Assembly: GCA_030425845.1 (NCBI GenBank)
Contig: JAUHZG010000003.1
Location: 1 to 42,322, forward strand
Source: Gammaproteobacteria bacterium
Lineage (GTDB): Bacteria; Pseudomonadota; Gammaproteobacteria; JAUHZG01
Length of the DNA: 42,322 nt
Direction of reading: 5' to 3'
In this document: positions 34,544 through 42,322 of the stretch, piece by piece
Layout: the number at the start of each line of letters is the position of its first letter
Numbering within the stretch: the first letter of the stretch is position 1
Notes under the pieces: model-generated
Told to the model about the DNA's origin: nothing
Seen by the model: only the letters and a program-made list of their open reading frames with translations
Databases searched by the model: none
Made by a program: the position numbers and the translations under genes

Positions 34544-35429
34544 TTAGAATTTGGCGAGCCATTCAGCCGTTATCAAGTTACTCGCCGGGATTGTTGTGTC
34601 ATTGAGCGTGACTTTGTCTTTACCCAGTACTTCAGTGACTTTCTTCGCCAAGATCTCACATTCACTGACAAACTCACGGGCTTGATGAGTGTCTGGTTTG
34701 CAGGCTTTAACTAAGACAAAATCGTGATCGCTCACGCGTCCAGCAAGGTCGGCATCTTGGATTAAAGTGCTAAACAAGGGAGATACCTTCATGAACTCTT
34801 GAACATCCAAACGTGGATCGAGTCCAAGAATGACCTTGGCACAATCTAAATCTGACTCATGACAATAATGAATGAAATGATGGGCTAATAAAATAAAGCC
34901 CGCGCGATTACTAAGACTAGTCACTTCATCGGTGATGTCGTGATGGAAGCTAACCAGTTCGTTCTCGACTAATTTGGCGATGTCATCCAGTAGCCAAAGT
35001 TGCTCTTTACATAATTTTTTGGGGTTTTGAGTCAATAAGACAGAGCGTTCCCATTTTAAATCCGTCCCCAATCGTTAAGGGACGTCCTGCGTAAAAGCGA
35101 ATATTGGGCTCGCCTGTGACCAAAGGGTTATCCGCAAAGCGCTCGTCCAGTAGCGCATTCTCAACGACAAAGGTTTCATCACCTAAGATAGAGTATCCAC
35201 AAAAAGAGGTATCACGAGACATCTCACTCGCGCTCAAGCCTTGCTTGGACTTAAACCACAGTCTATTCGCATCGACTAAGCTGACTAAACAAATATGCAC
35301 ATCGAATAGTTTCGCTGCTAGCTTGGTGAAGCGATCAAAGCGCTGTTCAGCGGCAGTATCTAAGACGTGTAGATCTTGTAAGGCTAACAAGCGAGCTTTT
35401 TCGTTTTGCGGTGCTTGTGGCGCTAGCAT
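34544..35429 (-). pseudogene. GAF plus degenerate GGDEF protein, frameshifted
   Basis: Two frames make one gene. The first (35429 to about 35007) encodes a GAF sensor of about 135 residues (ARLLALQDLHVLDTAAEQRF, SRDTSFCGYSIL) and is preceded by GGAGG. At the A6 run (plus-strand T6 at 35015-35020) the frame breaks; after it the other frame continues with KLCKEQLWLLDDIAKLVENEL and a GGDEF-like domain beginning DEVTSLSNRAGF. Removing one A joins them into about 295 residues. The GGDEF signature is replaced by RVSDHDF, so no cyclic-di-GMP synthesis is expected. It may be a true mutation, a sequencing slip or slippage-decoded. Confidence 0.8.
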
Positions 35430-35548
35430 TGTTAGCCTCCCTTCTTTTGCTCACTCCATAGTTATCGTCATTGGAGTGATTCATCTGAAGTGATAAGCTG
35501 TCCAAATCACGGATAATTTTATGTTGCTTGGTGTCACAGGAGGCGAAT

Positions 35549-36325
35549 TTGGCTCGAAAATTTATAGATTTATCTATACCTATTGAGAATGAAGTGATTT
35601 CTGATCCTATTCCTTTTAACCCAACAGTGACTTACATGGATCACAAGCAAACTCTACCGCAATTGACAGGGTTTTTCCCGGGGTTGACCGAGCAAGATCT
35701 TCCGGATGGAGAGGCCTGGGCTATCGAGAAAGTAGAGCTGATCACACATAACGGCACACATCTTGATGCGCCATACCATTTTCATTCGACAATGAATCAC
35801 GGTGAGCGAGCGATCACGATTGATGAAGTCCCTTTGGATTGGTGTTTTCGACCCGGGGTGAAGTTAGACTTCCGTGATTACGAAGATGGTTATGTGGTGA
35901 CACAAGCCGATGTGATAGCGGCGCTTAAACACATGGACTATAAGTTGCAGCCTAAAGATATCGTGGTTGTTAACACCAGAGCTGGCTGTGCGTATGGGGA
36001 CGAAGACTACATTCATGCGGGCTGTGGTATGGGGGCAGAAGCGACGCGTTATCTGTTGGAGCAAGGTGTCGTCGTGACAGGGACCGATGCATGGAGTTGG
36101 GATGCGCCGTTTAGCCACACCAAGGCACGTTATGAAGAGACGGGTGATGCCGCGCTTATTTGGGAAGGGCATAAAGTGGGGCGTGAAATGATGTATTGCC
36201 ATTTAGAAAAATTGCATAACTTGGAGAGCTTACCGCCAGTGGGCTTTACAGTTGCGTGTTTTCCAGTGAAAATAAAAAATGCCTCAGCAGGTTGGACACG
36301 CGCCGTAGCCATAATCGACGAATAG
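35549..36325 (+). CDS. Cyclase-family metal hydrolase (kynurenine formamidase-like)
   Basis: A 258-residue enzyme of the bacterial cyclase/KynB superfamily, typically a Zn2+ or Mn2+ amidohydrolase-like enzyme. The metal motif H-x-G-T-H-x-D-x-P-x-H is present as HNGTHLDAPYHF. TGTDAWSWDAPF and HLEKLHNLESLP also fit the family. It is longer than KynB and may act on other amides or lactones. I chose the TTG at 35549, placed five bases after a perfect AGGAGG; a TTG at 35528 has none. It is followed by the GIN-domain gene, 12 bp away, with no tryptophan-catabolism genes nearby. Confidence 0.85.
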   Translation: MARKFIDLSIPIENEVISDPIPFNPTVTYMDHKQTLPQLTGFFPGLTEQDLPDGEAWAIEKVELITHNGTHLDAPYHFHSTMNHGERAITIDEVPLDWCFRPGVKLDFRDYEDGYVVTQADVIAALKHMDYKLQPKDIVVVNTRAGCAYGDEDYIHAGCGMGAEATRYLLEQGVVVTGTDAWSWDAPFSHTKARYEETGDAALIWEGHKVGREMMYCHLEKLHNLESLPPVGFTVACFPVKIKNASAGWTRAVAIIDE

Positions 36326-36337
36326 GATGACAGACAC

Positions 36338-37279
36338 ATGATCAGGACTTTTTTGCTTTCAATGCTTATGATCTTTTTATGCCAGCTTGGTTTGGCAAGC
36401 AAAGGTTCGGTGACCTTTCCTTTCAAAAACTTCTCTAAGATTGATAGCCAGGGTGATATTAATATTTTTGTCAGCTATGGCAAGCATTACTCGGTGTCTG
36501 CACCTCGTAAAGATGCTTTGCTGTTTCAGCTCACACAGAAAAAAGACACACTGTCAGTAGCGCTTATTCCTGAAACCAAAGTGCGTCCCGATCTTTTTAT
36601 TACTTTGCCGCACGTAGAAAAAATCAGTTACAAAGGCGATGGGGACTTGGTGGCGAACAAGATCCACAGTCATCATCTGAACCTGTTAGTGAATAATGAT
36701 GGTGAAACGTGGATCAGTGGCAAGAAACTTCCTTTGCACTACCTAAAGGACTCTGGACATGGTCCTATCACAGTGAGTCACATGTTAACCAATGATCTGA
36801 TCATTCACATGGGCGGCAAAGGTGTGGTGAACTTACGTGGTATAGCGAACTTGCGCCGTTTAGTTTACGACGGTGAAGGGGCGCTTAACATGTATTGGCT
36901 CAGCAGTTGTGATGTGGATATCATCGGCTCCGGCCATGCTAGTGCTTTTATTGCAGGCGTAGCCGATCATGCCAATATCGTGTTGAGTGGCAAGGCTTAT
37001 CTTAATTCACGTTACTTACGAGCCAAGAAAGAATACATCAAAACACATGGCTATTCGCGCGCTGATGTAACCGCACAGCGTGTATTAAATGCGTTGGCAA
37101 CAGGACACAGTAACGTGTATTACTACATGCGGCCTGAAGTAGCCTTAGGTCGTTACATGAAAGATCACGGCGCTATACTGTCTATGCATAACTTGAAACG
37201 TACCTGCACCGCGCCTATGCCTTTTTATCATCTAGCGCATTGTCCCTTGCCTAGGGTGGGTGGTTTAGCTCGGGCTTAA
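36338..37279 (+). CDS. Exported GIN-domain (DUF2807-like) protein
   Basis: A 313-residue protein. A signal peptide (1-21, ending LAS) is followed by the start typical of the putative autotransporter-adhesin head/GIN domain: FKNFSKIDSQGDINIFVSYG. A right-handed beta-solenoid-like repeat of G-D-G, G-H-G and G-K-G turns follows (ISYKGDGDLVA, DSGHGPITV, MGGKGVVNL, YDGEGALNM). The last ~40 residues contain two Cys and are not repeat-like. The cell location is probably periplasm or outer membrane. AGGA precedes the ATG. The end overlaps the convergent ATPase pseudogene by 15 bp. Confidence 0.8.
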   Translation: MIRTFLLSMLMIFLCQLGLASKGSVTFPFKNFSKIDSQGDINIFVSYGKHYSVSAPRKDALLFQLTQKKDTLSVALIPETKVRPDLFITLPHVEKISYKGDGDLVANKIHSHHLNLLVNNDGETWISGKKLPLHYLKDSGHGPITVSHMLTNDLIIHMGGKGVVNLRGIANLRRLVYDGEGALNMYWLSSCDVDIIGSGHASAFIAGVADHANIVLSGKAYLNSRYLRAKKEYIKTHGYSRADVTAQRVLNALATGHSNVYYYMRPEVALGRYMKDHGAILSMHNLKRTCTAPMPFYHLAHCPLPRVGGLARA

Positions 37280-38266
37280 CATACGCAAAATACCCGATTT
37301 TAGGAAGCTCTTATAGGGAATAACGTCAATGCCATGATGGTGGTAAGCTCTCTCTCCACCATATAAGCAGTAGCATTTTGCTTCAGGGTGATCTTTTGCG
37401 AATAAATTCAAGCCAGAGAAATCTTTTTCACTTAAATTAGATTTACGTTTGATCTCAATGGCATTAAAACCGTTCGGTCCATAGAGGATTAGGTCCACTT
37501 CTGCGCCAGCTGTTTTTCGCCAGAAATAAAAATTGTAGTCTAAGTCATAGTAATCATTGAGTGCTCTACAGTTTTGCAGCAATAAAGTTTTAAGCGCAGG
37601 CCCATCTATTTCTTGGGTACTATCGAGTGGACCTTGAGGGCGTAGGGTTCTATAAATACCTACATCAAAAAAATAAAACTTAGGTGAATTTTGCAGACGT
37701 CGCTTAGCTCGTTTTTTAAAGACAGGAAGTCGAATAGCGATAAGCAGATCATCTAAGATGTCAAAAAAGCGCATAATAGTTTGCCGATTACTCCCTATCT
37801 CCCTTGCAATGGCTGTATAGTTAAGGGCTTCGCCTTGTGAGAAGCTGGCACATTCTAAGAAATTTGTAAATAAAGCTAAATTTCTGGTGAGGCTTTCTTG
37901 TAGTACCTCTTCACGTAGGTAAGTAGAGACATAGCTTTTGAGGTAATGCCAAGGCGCTTCACTTGTGATGGCTTTTGGTAGTAGACCCGATTGTAGTACC
38001 TTATCAAAGGAACAGTCCTTATCGATTTCACACAACGTCAGTGGGTGCATGGTGTGGGTGAGTGCTCTCCCAGCTAGGAGGTTGATGCCTTTCTTGCGTA
38101 GTGAGCGAGCGCTTGATCCGGTGAGTATGAACTGATAACGATGGCTTTCTATTAGTCGGTGAACTTCATTGAGTAGGGCGGGAATTTTTTGGATCTCATC
38201 GATGATAATAGGTTTATCATAATCAGCTGGAATCCTCGATGCGAGTAGGCTAGGTTTGGTGAGCAG
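37265..38266 (-). pseudogene. AAA/DUF4143 ATPase lacking its Walker-A region (B)
   Basis: The frame reads through an internal Met at 38050 back to 38266, where it meets a stop (38267-38269). Family-typical sequence fills it from LLTKPSLLASRIP through KPIIIDEIQKIPALLNEV (Walker B), FILTGSSARSLRKKG and LLAGRALT, to a C-terminal DUF4143 with FYFWRKTAGAEVDLIL and AIEIKRK. Everything before that, about 50 residues including the P-loop, is missing. An internally started 261-residue form (38050) lacks ATPase motifs but keeps the nuclease-like end. It is probably a remnant. Confidence 0.8.
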
Positions 38267-38334
38267 TTACATAAAGTTAGGGTTGCTAACAACTAAAATA
38301 AAATCAATAAGTTACATTCTATTATGGGGTTAAC

Positions 38335-38430
38335 TTGTAAAAGTGTGTAAAATTACACGAAATAACCTGCAAAAGCGTGTAATTTTACACGGAATTGTCT
38401 GCAAATCCGTGTAAAATGGTACGGTGATCG
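38335..38430. repeat. Three tandem 32-bp iterons upstream of ATPase C
   Basis: Units run 38335-38366, 38367-38398 and 38399-38430. Each has (C/T)TG(C/T)AAA, and 10 bases in a GTGTAA half-site. In units 1 and 2 this is GTGTAAAATTACAC and GTGTAATTTTACAC, inverted repeats with a 2-base centre; unit 3 keeps GTGTAA and a degraded right arm. The period is exactly 32 bp, about three helical turns, placing all sites on one face of the DNA. The last unit ends 23 bases before the GTG start at 38454. Confidence 0.8.
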
Positions 38431-38453
38431 TTTGAAAGAGAGGTAAGTTAGTT

Positions 38454-39761
38454 GTGGAGCGCAGTATTACAAAGAAATTGATTGACTGGAAAAGTAGCTC
38501 CAGGCGTAAGCCCCTGCTTGTGGCAGGCGCAAGGCAGGTAGGTAAGACACATAGTGTTAATGCGTTTGGGCAGTCACACTATGACAATGTTGCTTATTTT
38601 AATTTTGAAGCGACTCCCCAGTTGCGAAAAGCATTTGAAGGTGAGTTAAATCCCCCAGAGTTAATTGAAAACTTAACGATAGTGGGGAATGTTTCAATAG
38701 TTCCGCATAAGACATTGATCTTTTTTGATGAAATACAGTTGTGTCCCAATGCGTTAACATCACTAAAATATTTCAATGAAACTCATAACGAGTACCACAT
38801 TATCGCAGCCGGTTCATTATTGGGCGTTGCCCTATCTCAATCGATGAGCTTTCCTGTTGGTAAGGTGAATATCCTTAATTTGTACCCATTGTCTTTCCAT
38901 GAATTCTTACTGGCTGTGGGGGAAGATAAGCTGGCACAATTACTGTTTCAGCAAGAACTCAAGGTCTCTTATTCAGCACTGATTCATGAAAAGAGTGTAG
39001 AGCTATTCAAAAAGTACCTGTACGTGGGAGGGATGCCCGAAGCTGTTAAGTACTATAGCGCGACTAGGCAACTCAACGAAATCAGAACGATTCAACAAGA
39101 AATAGTCTATGCGAATGAACGCGATTTTTCTAAGTATGCAAGTGGTGCAGAGGCTGTTCGTGTAGCGCAAATATGGCACTCAATGGTTGCTCAACTTGGC
39201 AGAGAGAATAAAAAATTTATTTTTTCTGTAATAAATGATTCAGCCCGTGCACGTGAATATGAGCGAGCCATACTATGGTTGCTTAATGCTGGTTTGGTGC
39301 ATAAAGTCGCTGCTGTGAAAAAGCCTGGTTTGCCCCTTGCCACTTATGCAAATACAAGCAGATTTAAGTTGTATTTGGGTGACGTTGGACTCTTAGGTGC
39401 ACTGGCCGAGTTACCTGCGTCAATTTTACTTGAAGGTGACACACTATTTAATCATTTCAAAGGTATGCTAACAGAAAATGCAGTTTTGCAGAGCCTTGTG
39501 GCTGAGGGGGCGGGAGATCTGTACTACTGGACCTCGGGTCGAACAGCCGAGATAGACTTTGTTTTTCAAGCTGGGGAGACAACTCAGGCGCTAGAGTGTA
39601 AATCAGGGAGGCAAGTTAGTAGTCGTAGTTATACTCAGTATAAAGAAAAATATCCCACAAGTCCTATCACAAAGACCTCATTGAACAATCTTAGTTTTGA
39701 TGACGCGGGCAATATTGCTAACTACCCGCTGTATCTTGTGGGACGCTCAGTATCAGGTTAA
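38454..39761 (+). CDS. AAA ATPase with C-terminal DUF4143 domain (C)
   Basis: A 435-residue protein. Walker A is GARQVGKT (25-32) and Walker B is LIFFDEIQ (88-95); IIAAGSLLGVALS forms the sensor-like segment. The middle contains KKYLYVGGMPEAVKYY and ANERDFSKYA, typical of DUF4143 proteins. The C-terminal part has LYYWTSGRTAEIDFVF and ALECKSGR, again the D/E-x-K pattern of a PD-(D/E)XK fold. Start is GTG with GAGAGG ten bases ahead. Three iterons lie immediately upstream. It is not a recent duplicate of ATPase A, since the N-termini and linkers differ. The 3' end overlaps the convergent lipoprotein gene by 4 bp. Confidence 0.88.
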   Translation: MERSITKKLIDWKSSSRRKPLLVAGARQVGKTHSVNAFGQSHYDNVAYFNFEATPQLRKAFEGELNPPELIENLTIVGNVSIVPHKTLIFFDEIQLCPNALTSLKYFNETHNEYHIIAAGSLLGVALSQSMSFPVGKVNILNLYPLSFHEFLLAVGEDKLAQLLFQQELKVSYSALIHEKSVELFKKYLYVGGMPEAVKYYSATRQLNEIRTIQQEIVYANERDFSKYASGAEAVRVAQIWHSMVAQLGRENKKFIFSVINDSARAREYERAILWLLNAGLVHKVAAVKKPGLPLATYANTSRFKLYLGDVGLLGALAELPASILLEGDTLFNHFKGMLTENAVLQSLVAEGAGDLYYWTSGRTAEIDFVFQAGETTQALECKSGRQVSSRSYTQYKEKYPTSPITKTSLNNLSFDDAGNIANYPLYLVGRSVSG

Positions 39762-40159
39762 CTCTTGGTTAACAGTACGGTGTGCGCATCAATGATCGTA
39801 ATACGCGTCTTTTTATAAAGACTTTTCATGGTAAATTGCCATTGATGCGCTTTATTTTGAGCGTATTTAAATAAGATATTATCGACATAAGCGCCCGGCT
39901 TTGTTTTATCGAATACCATGATGTGCCCATCAATTTCATGTGAGCCAGGATCGGGCAACATCTGAATATAGCCGTTGGCGGGCATGGGATTGTTAGCACA
40001 ATAGCCGCCGATAACTTGTGAGCACTCAATGACATTTCCTGTGCCATTATTAATATTACCGTAGTAACCGGATTCGGATACAGCAAAGCGTCCTGTGGCA
40101 CAGGCGCTAAGCGTGACGGCAAGTCCTAACAAAGCAGTGGCAAAAGTTAATTTTTTCAT
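39758..40159 (-). CDS. Putative lipoprotein
   Basis: A 133-residue envelope protein. The signal has lipobox LSAC with Cys20. The mature part is Gly/Asn-rich with one likely disulfide pair (CSQ and YCAN), a DPGSHEIDGHIMVFD segment and a basic end (KSLYKKTRITIID). I recognise no domain. GGAG lies before the ATG at 40159. It is convergent with ATPase C, overlapping four bases. Confidence 0.72.
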   Translation of the reverse strand: MKKLTFATALLGLAVTLSACATGRFAVSESGYYGNINNGTGNVIECSQVIGGYCANNPMPANGYIQMLPDPGSHEIDGHIMVFDKTKPGAYVDNILFKYAQNKAHQWQFTMKSLYKKTRITIIDAHTVLLTKS

Positions 40160-40270
40160 CGTTTTCTCCTTAAATTGTTAACCTGGTTCAGTCTAGAGAG
40201 GGAATGCCAATAAGTCTCATTGGAATCGTCTATCAGCGTGATAGTGTGAAGCTTAGTCTAACGAATGGAA

Positions 40271-41179
40271 TTAAATCGGACACACAGTTGAGAGTGAAGC
40301 GGATTTCAGTGCAGTGATCACCGCATCAATGGCTTTCGTACGTGGGAAGGAGTTGCGCCAGGCCAGCGCGACCGTACGTTTAGGTCTTTTAGACTTGAAA
40401 GGTTTCACACATAAACTGCGTGTGTAATATCTCACGGAAGTCGCTGTCGCGGGCAAGATAGTGATCCCCATGCCGGAGGCAACCATGTGACGTAGCGTTT
40501 CTAACGAAGTACCGGCAACCGTTTGTTGTAACTCATTAGGGTTATAGCATTGCGGACAGGTTTCTAAGATATTATCACGAAAGCAGTGACCTTCGCCTAG
40601 CAATAAAGTGTTTGAACCCACTAAGTCATTCGCATCGACAGCTGATTTCTTGGCGAGGGGGTGGGATTTTGGCATCAGTACTACAAAGGGCTCTTCATAC
40701 AATTGTCGTGTGACGACAGCGGGCTCACTAAATGGTAAGGCAATAAATATCGCGTCTAATTCGCCATGCTGTAACTTCACACGTAAGTTGCGGGTGAAGT
40801 CTTCTTGTATGATGAGCGGCATGTTGGGCGCAACCTTTTTTAACTCTGGGATCAGCGAGGGAAACAAATAAGGCGCGACAGTGTAGATCCCACCGAGTCG
40901 CAAGGGGGTGTCGAGCTGATGCGTCGAGCCTTCGGCGATGTCTTTAAAGGTTTCGGCTTCTTCTAATACGCGCTTTGCTTGCACGATAAGACGTGCACCG
41001 ATTTCAGTGATACGTAAGCTATTTTTTTGACGTTCGAAGATGGCGACGCCGAGAGACTTTTCCAGTTTGGTGATAGCGACACTTAAGGTAGGTTGACTGA
41101 CAAAGCAACGTTTAGCGGCCTTGCCAAAGTGTTTCTCTTCGGATAAAGCTAAGATGTATTTGAGCTCGGTGAGAGTCAT
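40271..41179 (-). CDS. oxyR: Hydrogen-peroxide sensor, LysR-type
   Basis: A 302-residue LysR-family activator. The N-terminal HTH (about 18-37: GKAAKRCFVSQPTLSVAI) binds DNA, and the rest is the sensor domain. Cys199 (GEGHCFRD) and Cys208 (ETCPQC) sit at the positions of the redox disulfide pair of E. coli OxyR, and TSLETLRHMVASGMGITILP also matches. A third Cys (211) follows. ATAG-N7-CTAT at 41182-41196, just upstream of the ATG, fits half of the OxyR tetranucleotide site, in line with autorepression. It is divergent from the yhhQ gene. Confidence 0.95.
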   Translation of the reverse strand: MTLTELKYILALSEEKHFGKAAKRCFVSQPTLSVAITKLEKSLGVAIFERQKNSLRITEIGARLIVQAKRVLEEAETFKDIAEGSTHQLDTPLRLGGIYTVAPYLFPSLIPELKKVAPNMPLIIQEDFTRNLRVKLQHGELDAIFIALPFSEPAVVTRQLYEEPFVVLMPKSHPLAKKSAVDANDLVGSNTLLLGEGHCFRDNILETCPQCYNPNELQQTVAGTSLETLRHMVASGMGITILPATATSVRYYTRSLCVKPFKSKRPKRTVALAWRNSFPRTKAIDAVITALKSASLSTVCPI

Positions 41180-41181
41180 TG

Positions 41182-41196
41182 ATAGTCCCCGGCTAT
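41182..41196. promoter_or_regulatory. Possible OxyR autoregulatory half-site
   Basis: ATAG, seven bases, CTAT matches half of the four-tetranucleotide OxyR pattern. The next expected tetranucleotides match poorly, though CTAT and ATAG also occur at 41207-41216. Its place between promoter and start codon fits autorepression. Confidence 0.35.
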
Positions 41197-41216
41197 TATG
41201 AAATCTCTATTGATAG

Positions 41217-41246
41217 ATAATAGCAACCAATGGCTAATTCTTGCAA
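41217..41246 (-). promoter_or_regulatory. Candidate oxyR promoter
   Basis: On the minus strand, -35 TTGCAA and -10 TATTAT are separated by 18 bp, putting the start near 41210, about 30 bases before the ATG. The -10 is one base off consensus. Confidence 0.5.
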
Positions 41247-41317
41247 GAAGATTGACGCTTTATTTTTGAGGTGATAACGCTGTAGAATAATTAGATTAAA
41301 ATAAGCCAGGGCCTGCG

Positions 41318-41965
41318 ATGACCGATAGACAACAATTTTCACTTATATGGCTGGCAGTGCTTAGCATGGTCGCGATGGTCGTGGCAGATACCCTGACCTA
41401 TAAGCTCTTTACGTTATTTGGCTTAGTGCTTTCTGTGTCGTTAGTGGTTTTTCCTATTACTTATTGTATTAGTGATGTGGTGGTGGAAGTCTATGGCCAG
41501 CGTGTGGCGATGATGTTGATGGCGGCAACGTTGGTGGGTGATTTATTATTTGATGGTTCGCTTTCATTCTCTAGCCTCTATTCTTCGGCGGCCAATACAC
41601 AAGCTTTTTCCCATGCGTATTATACAGTGTTGCATCCACTGTGGCGTGTGTTCACTGGTAATATTATCGCGCTTATTGCAGGCTTTGTGATTAATATTAG
41701 CTTAATGGATAAGCTTCGACGCCACGCACATTTTAAGTCATTTATCGCGCGCAGTATCTTCTCTACATTTTGTGGGGAGTTGGTCTTCACGTCTATTGGT
41801 TATTGTATTTGGTTTTATCACAAGCGCTCTGACTTACAGATTGCGTTTATGATAGCTGGCTCGATGGGCTTTAAGGTGGTGTTTGCCAGTGTGATGGCGC
41901 TACCGGCGAGTGCGATAGCGCGTTGGGTGGCAAGTGGTGAGCTGTCAATCCAAAGACCAGATTAA
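41318..41965 (+). CDS. yhhQ: Queuosine precursor transporter (VUT family)
   Basis: A 215-residue inner-membrane protein with six predicted spans. FPITYCISDVVVEVYGQR is the family signature. Also present are an N-terminal ADTLTYKL segment, RSIFSTFCGELVFTSIGYC and a C-terminal KVVFASVMALP. YhhQ imports preQ0 or preQ1 for tRNA queuosine. No queuosine synthesis genes lie in the window. The end overlaps the convergent unidentified gene by 21 bp. AGGG is 11 bases before the ATG. Confidence 0.9.
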   Translation: MTDRQQFSLIWLAVLSMVAMVVADTLTYKLFTLFGLVLSVSLVVFPITYCISDVVVEVYGQRVAMMLMAATLVGDLLFDGSLSFSSLYSSAANTQAFSHAYYTVLHPLWRVFTGNIIALIAGFVINISLMDKLRRHAHFKSFIARSIFSTFCGELVFTSIGYCIWFYHKRSDLQIAFMIAGSMGFKVVFASVMALPASAIARWVASGELSIQRPD

Positions 41966-42322
41966 GTTGAGGCTACCTAAGTAAGTGGTAAATGGTTTCT
42001 TTGCGAAGAAAGCGTTAGCTTGTGTTGCTAGAGCTAGATTTTGGGTCAGCTTAACGCTAAGAGCAATCGCAGACGATAGCCCGGCGGCCGTTCCATCAAA
42101 TTTTTCTCTGTCAGGGAGCTGGCCTGGGTTGGTGGGGGCACTATTGGTGATCACCACATCCCGCTGCATAAGCCCCGGTCCTAGTTTAACGATAAAAGCC
42201 GCATGTCCAGGTAGTGTCAAGTCTTGTGAGAATAGCGCGTCGAGTGTTACAAGCCAGGCACAAGACTTTTGTACGGTTGTGACAGGGAAGCTTGCTATGT
42301 CAAAGGTGTTTCCCTTGGTTGA
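41945..42322 (-). CDS. C-terminal end of an unidentified protein
   Basis: The frame is open to the right window edge (reading in with STKGNTFDIASF), so the protein starts outside. The 125 visible residues alternate polar and hydrophobic positions toward the C-terminus (ALSVKLTQNLALATQANAF, then TYLGSLNLIWSLD), a pattern compatible with beta strands of an outer-membrane or autotransporter-like barrel. I cannot name it. It overlaps the 3' end of yhhQ by 21 bp. Confidence 0.5.
   Translation of the reverse strand, partial: STKGNTFDIASFPVTTVQKSCAWLVTLDALFSQDLTLPGHAAFIVKLGPGLMQRDVVITNSAPTNPGQLPDREKFDGTAAGLSSAIALSVKLTQNLALATQANAFFAKKPFTTYLGSLNLIWSLD

Noticed and set aside
38335-38430. A CRISPR-like array
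   Set aside because: The 32-bp units abut each other with no unique spacers and no cas genes are present; they are tandem iterons.

Overview
The window is a 42.3 kb stretch of bacterial chromosome that reads as a gammaproteobacterium of moderate, slightly AT-leaning composition. The housekeeping genes fit this: rplU-rpmA-obgE, coaBC-dut, a Zn-type rpmE, rpsT, glnA with an adenylylation tyrosine, rdgB, oxyR and a Crc/ExoA-type AP endonuclease. An MFS transporter resembling the large MFS families of Legionella and Coxiella, plus several lineage-restricted proteins with no recognisable domain, makes a Legionellales-like host plausible. That placement is inference from memory, not a search.

Layout. 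1-2 kb: the end of trkH, a small acidic protein and a DUF2520 Rossmann protein. 2-6.5 kb: a MarR-like regulator, a StyA-like flavin monooxygenase and a 751-residue helical protein of unknown role. 6.5-9.7 kb: an MFS transporter, rpmE and xthA. 9.8-15.1 kb: a YbaK-HDOD fusion, two small proteins, and an acyl-CoA synthetase overlapping an EamA exporter. 15.2-20 kb: an orphan protein with one membrane segment, a second AP endonuclease, a DUF4124/membrane-protein pair, a DUF4156 lipoprotein and another orphan. 19.9-23.5 kb: the dut-coaBC operon divergent from rplU-rpmA-obgE. 23.5-28 kb: a membrane orphan, a tiny ORF, a secreted Ser/Asp-rich protein, rpsT, and a patatin lipase coupled to a CDF metal exporter. 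28-33.2 kb: the run glnA-DUF4124-alkB-rdgB, then a TPR-methyltransferase fusion. 33.2-39.8 kb is the accessory part: three AAA/DUF4143 ATPase genes (one decapitated), a frameshifted GAF/degenerate-GGDEF gene, a cyclase-family hydrolase and a GIN-domain protein. 39.8-42.3 kb: a lipoprotein, oxyR, a queuosine-precursor transporter and the end of an unidentified protein.

The most unusual signals are non-coding. First, a ~168-bp mobile-looking palindromic element occurs twice in opposite orientations (6782-6948 and 31259-31426), with its 37-bp end unit also present alone at 1009-1045. Second, a different GC-rich palindromic repeat family (GGTAG...GCGC...) sits in at least four intergenic gaps. 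Third, each of the two intact AAA/DUF4143 ATPase genes carries operator-like symmetric DNA directly upstream: a 36-bp nested dyad at 34464-34499 and three tandem 32-bp iterons at 38335-38430. The iterons begin about 70 bp from the point where a neighbouring ATPase gene has lost its Walker-A region. I saw no tRNA, rRNA, CRISPR array, prophage or transposase gene.
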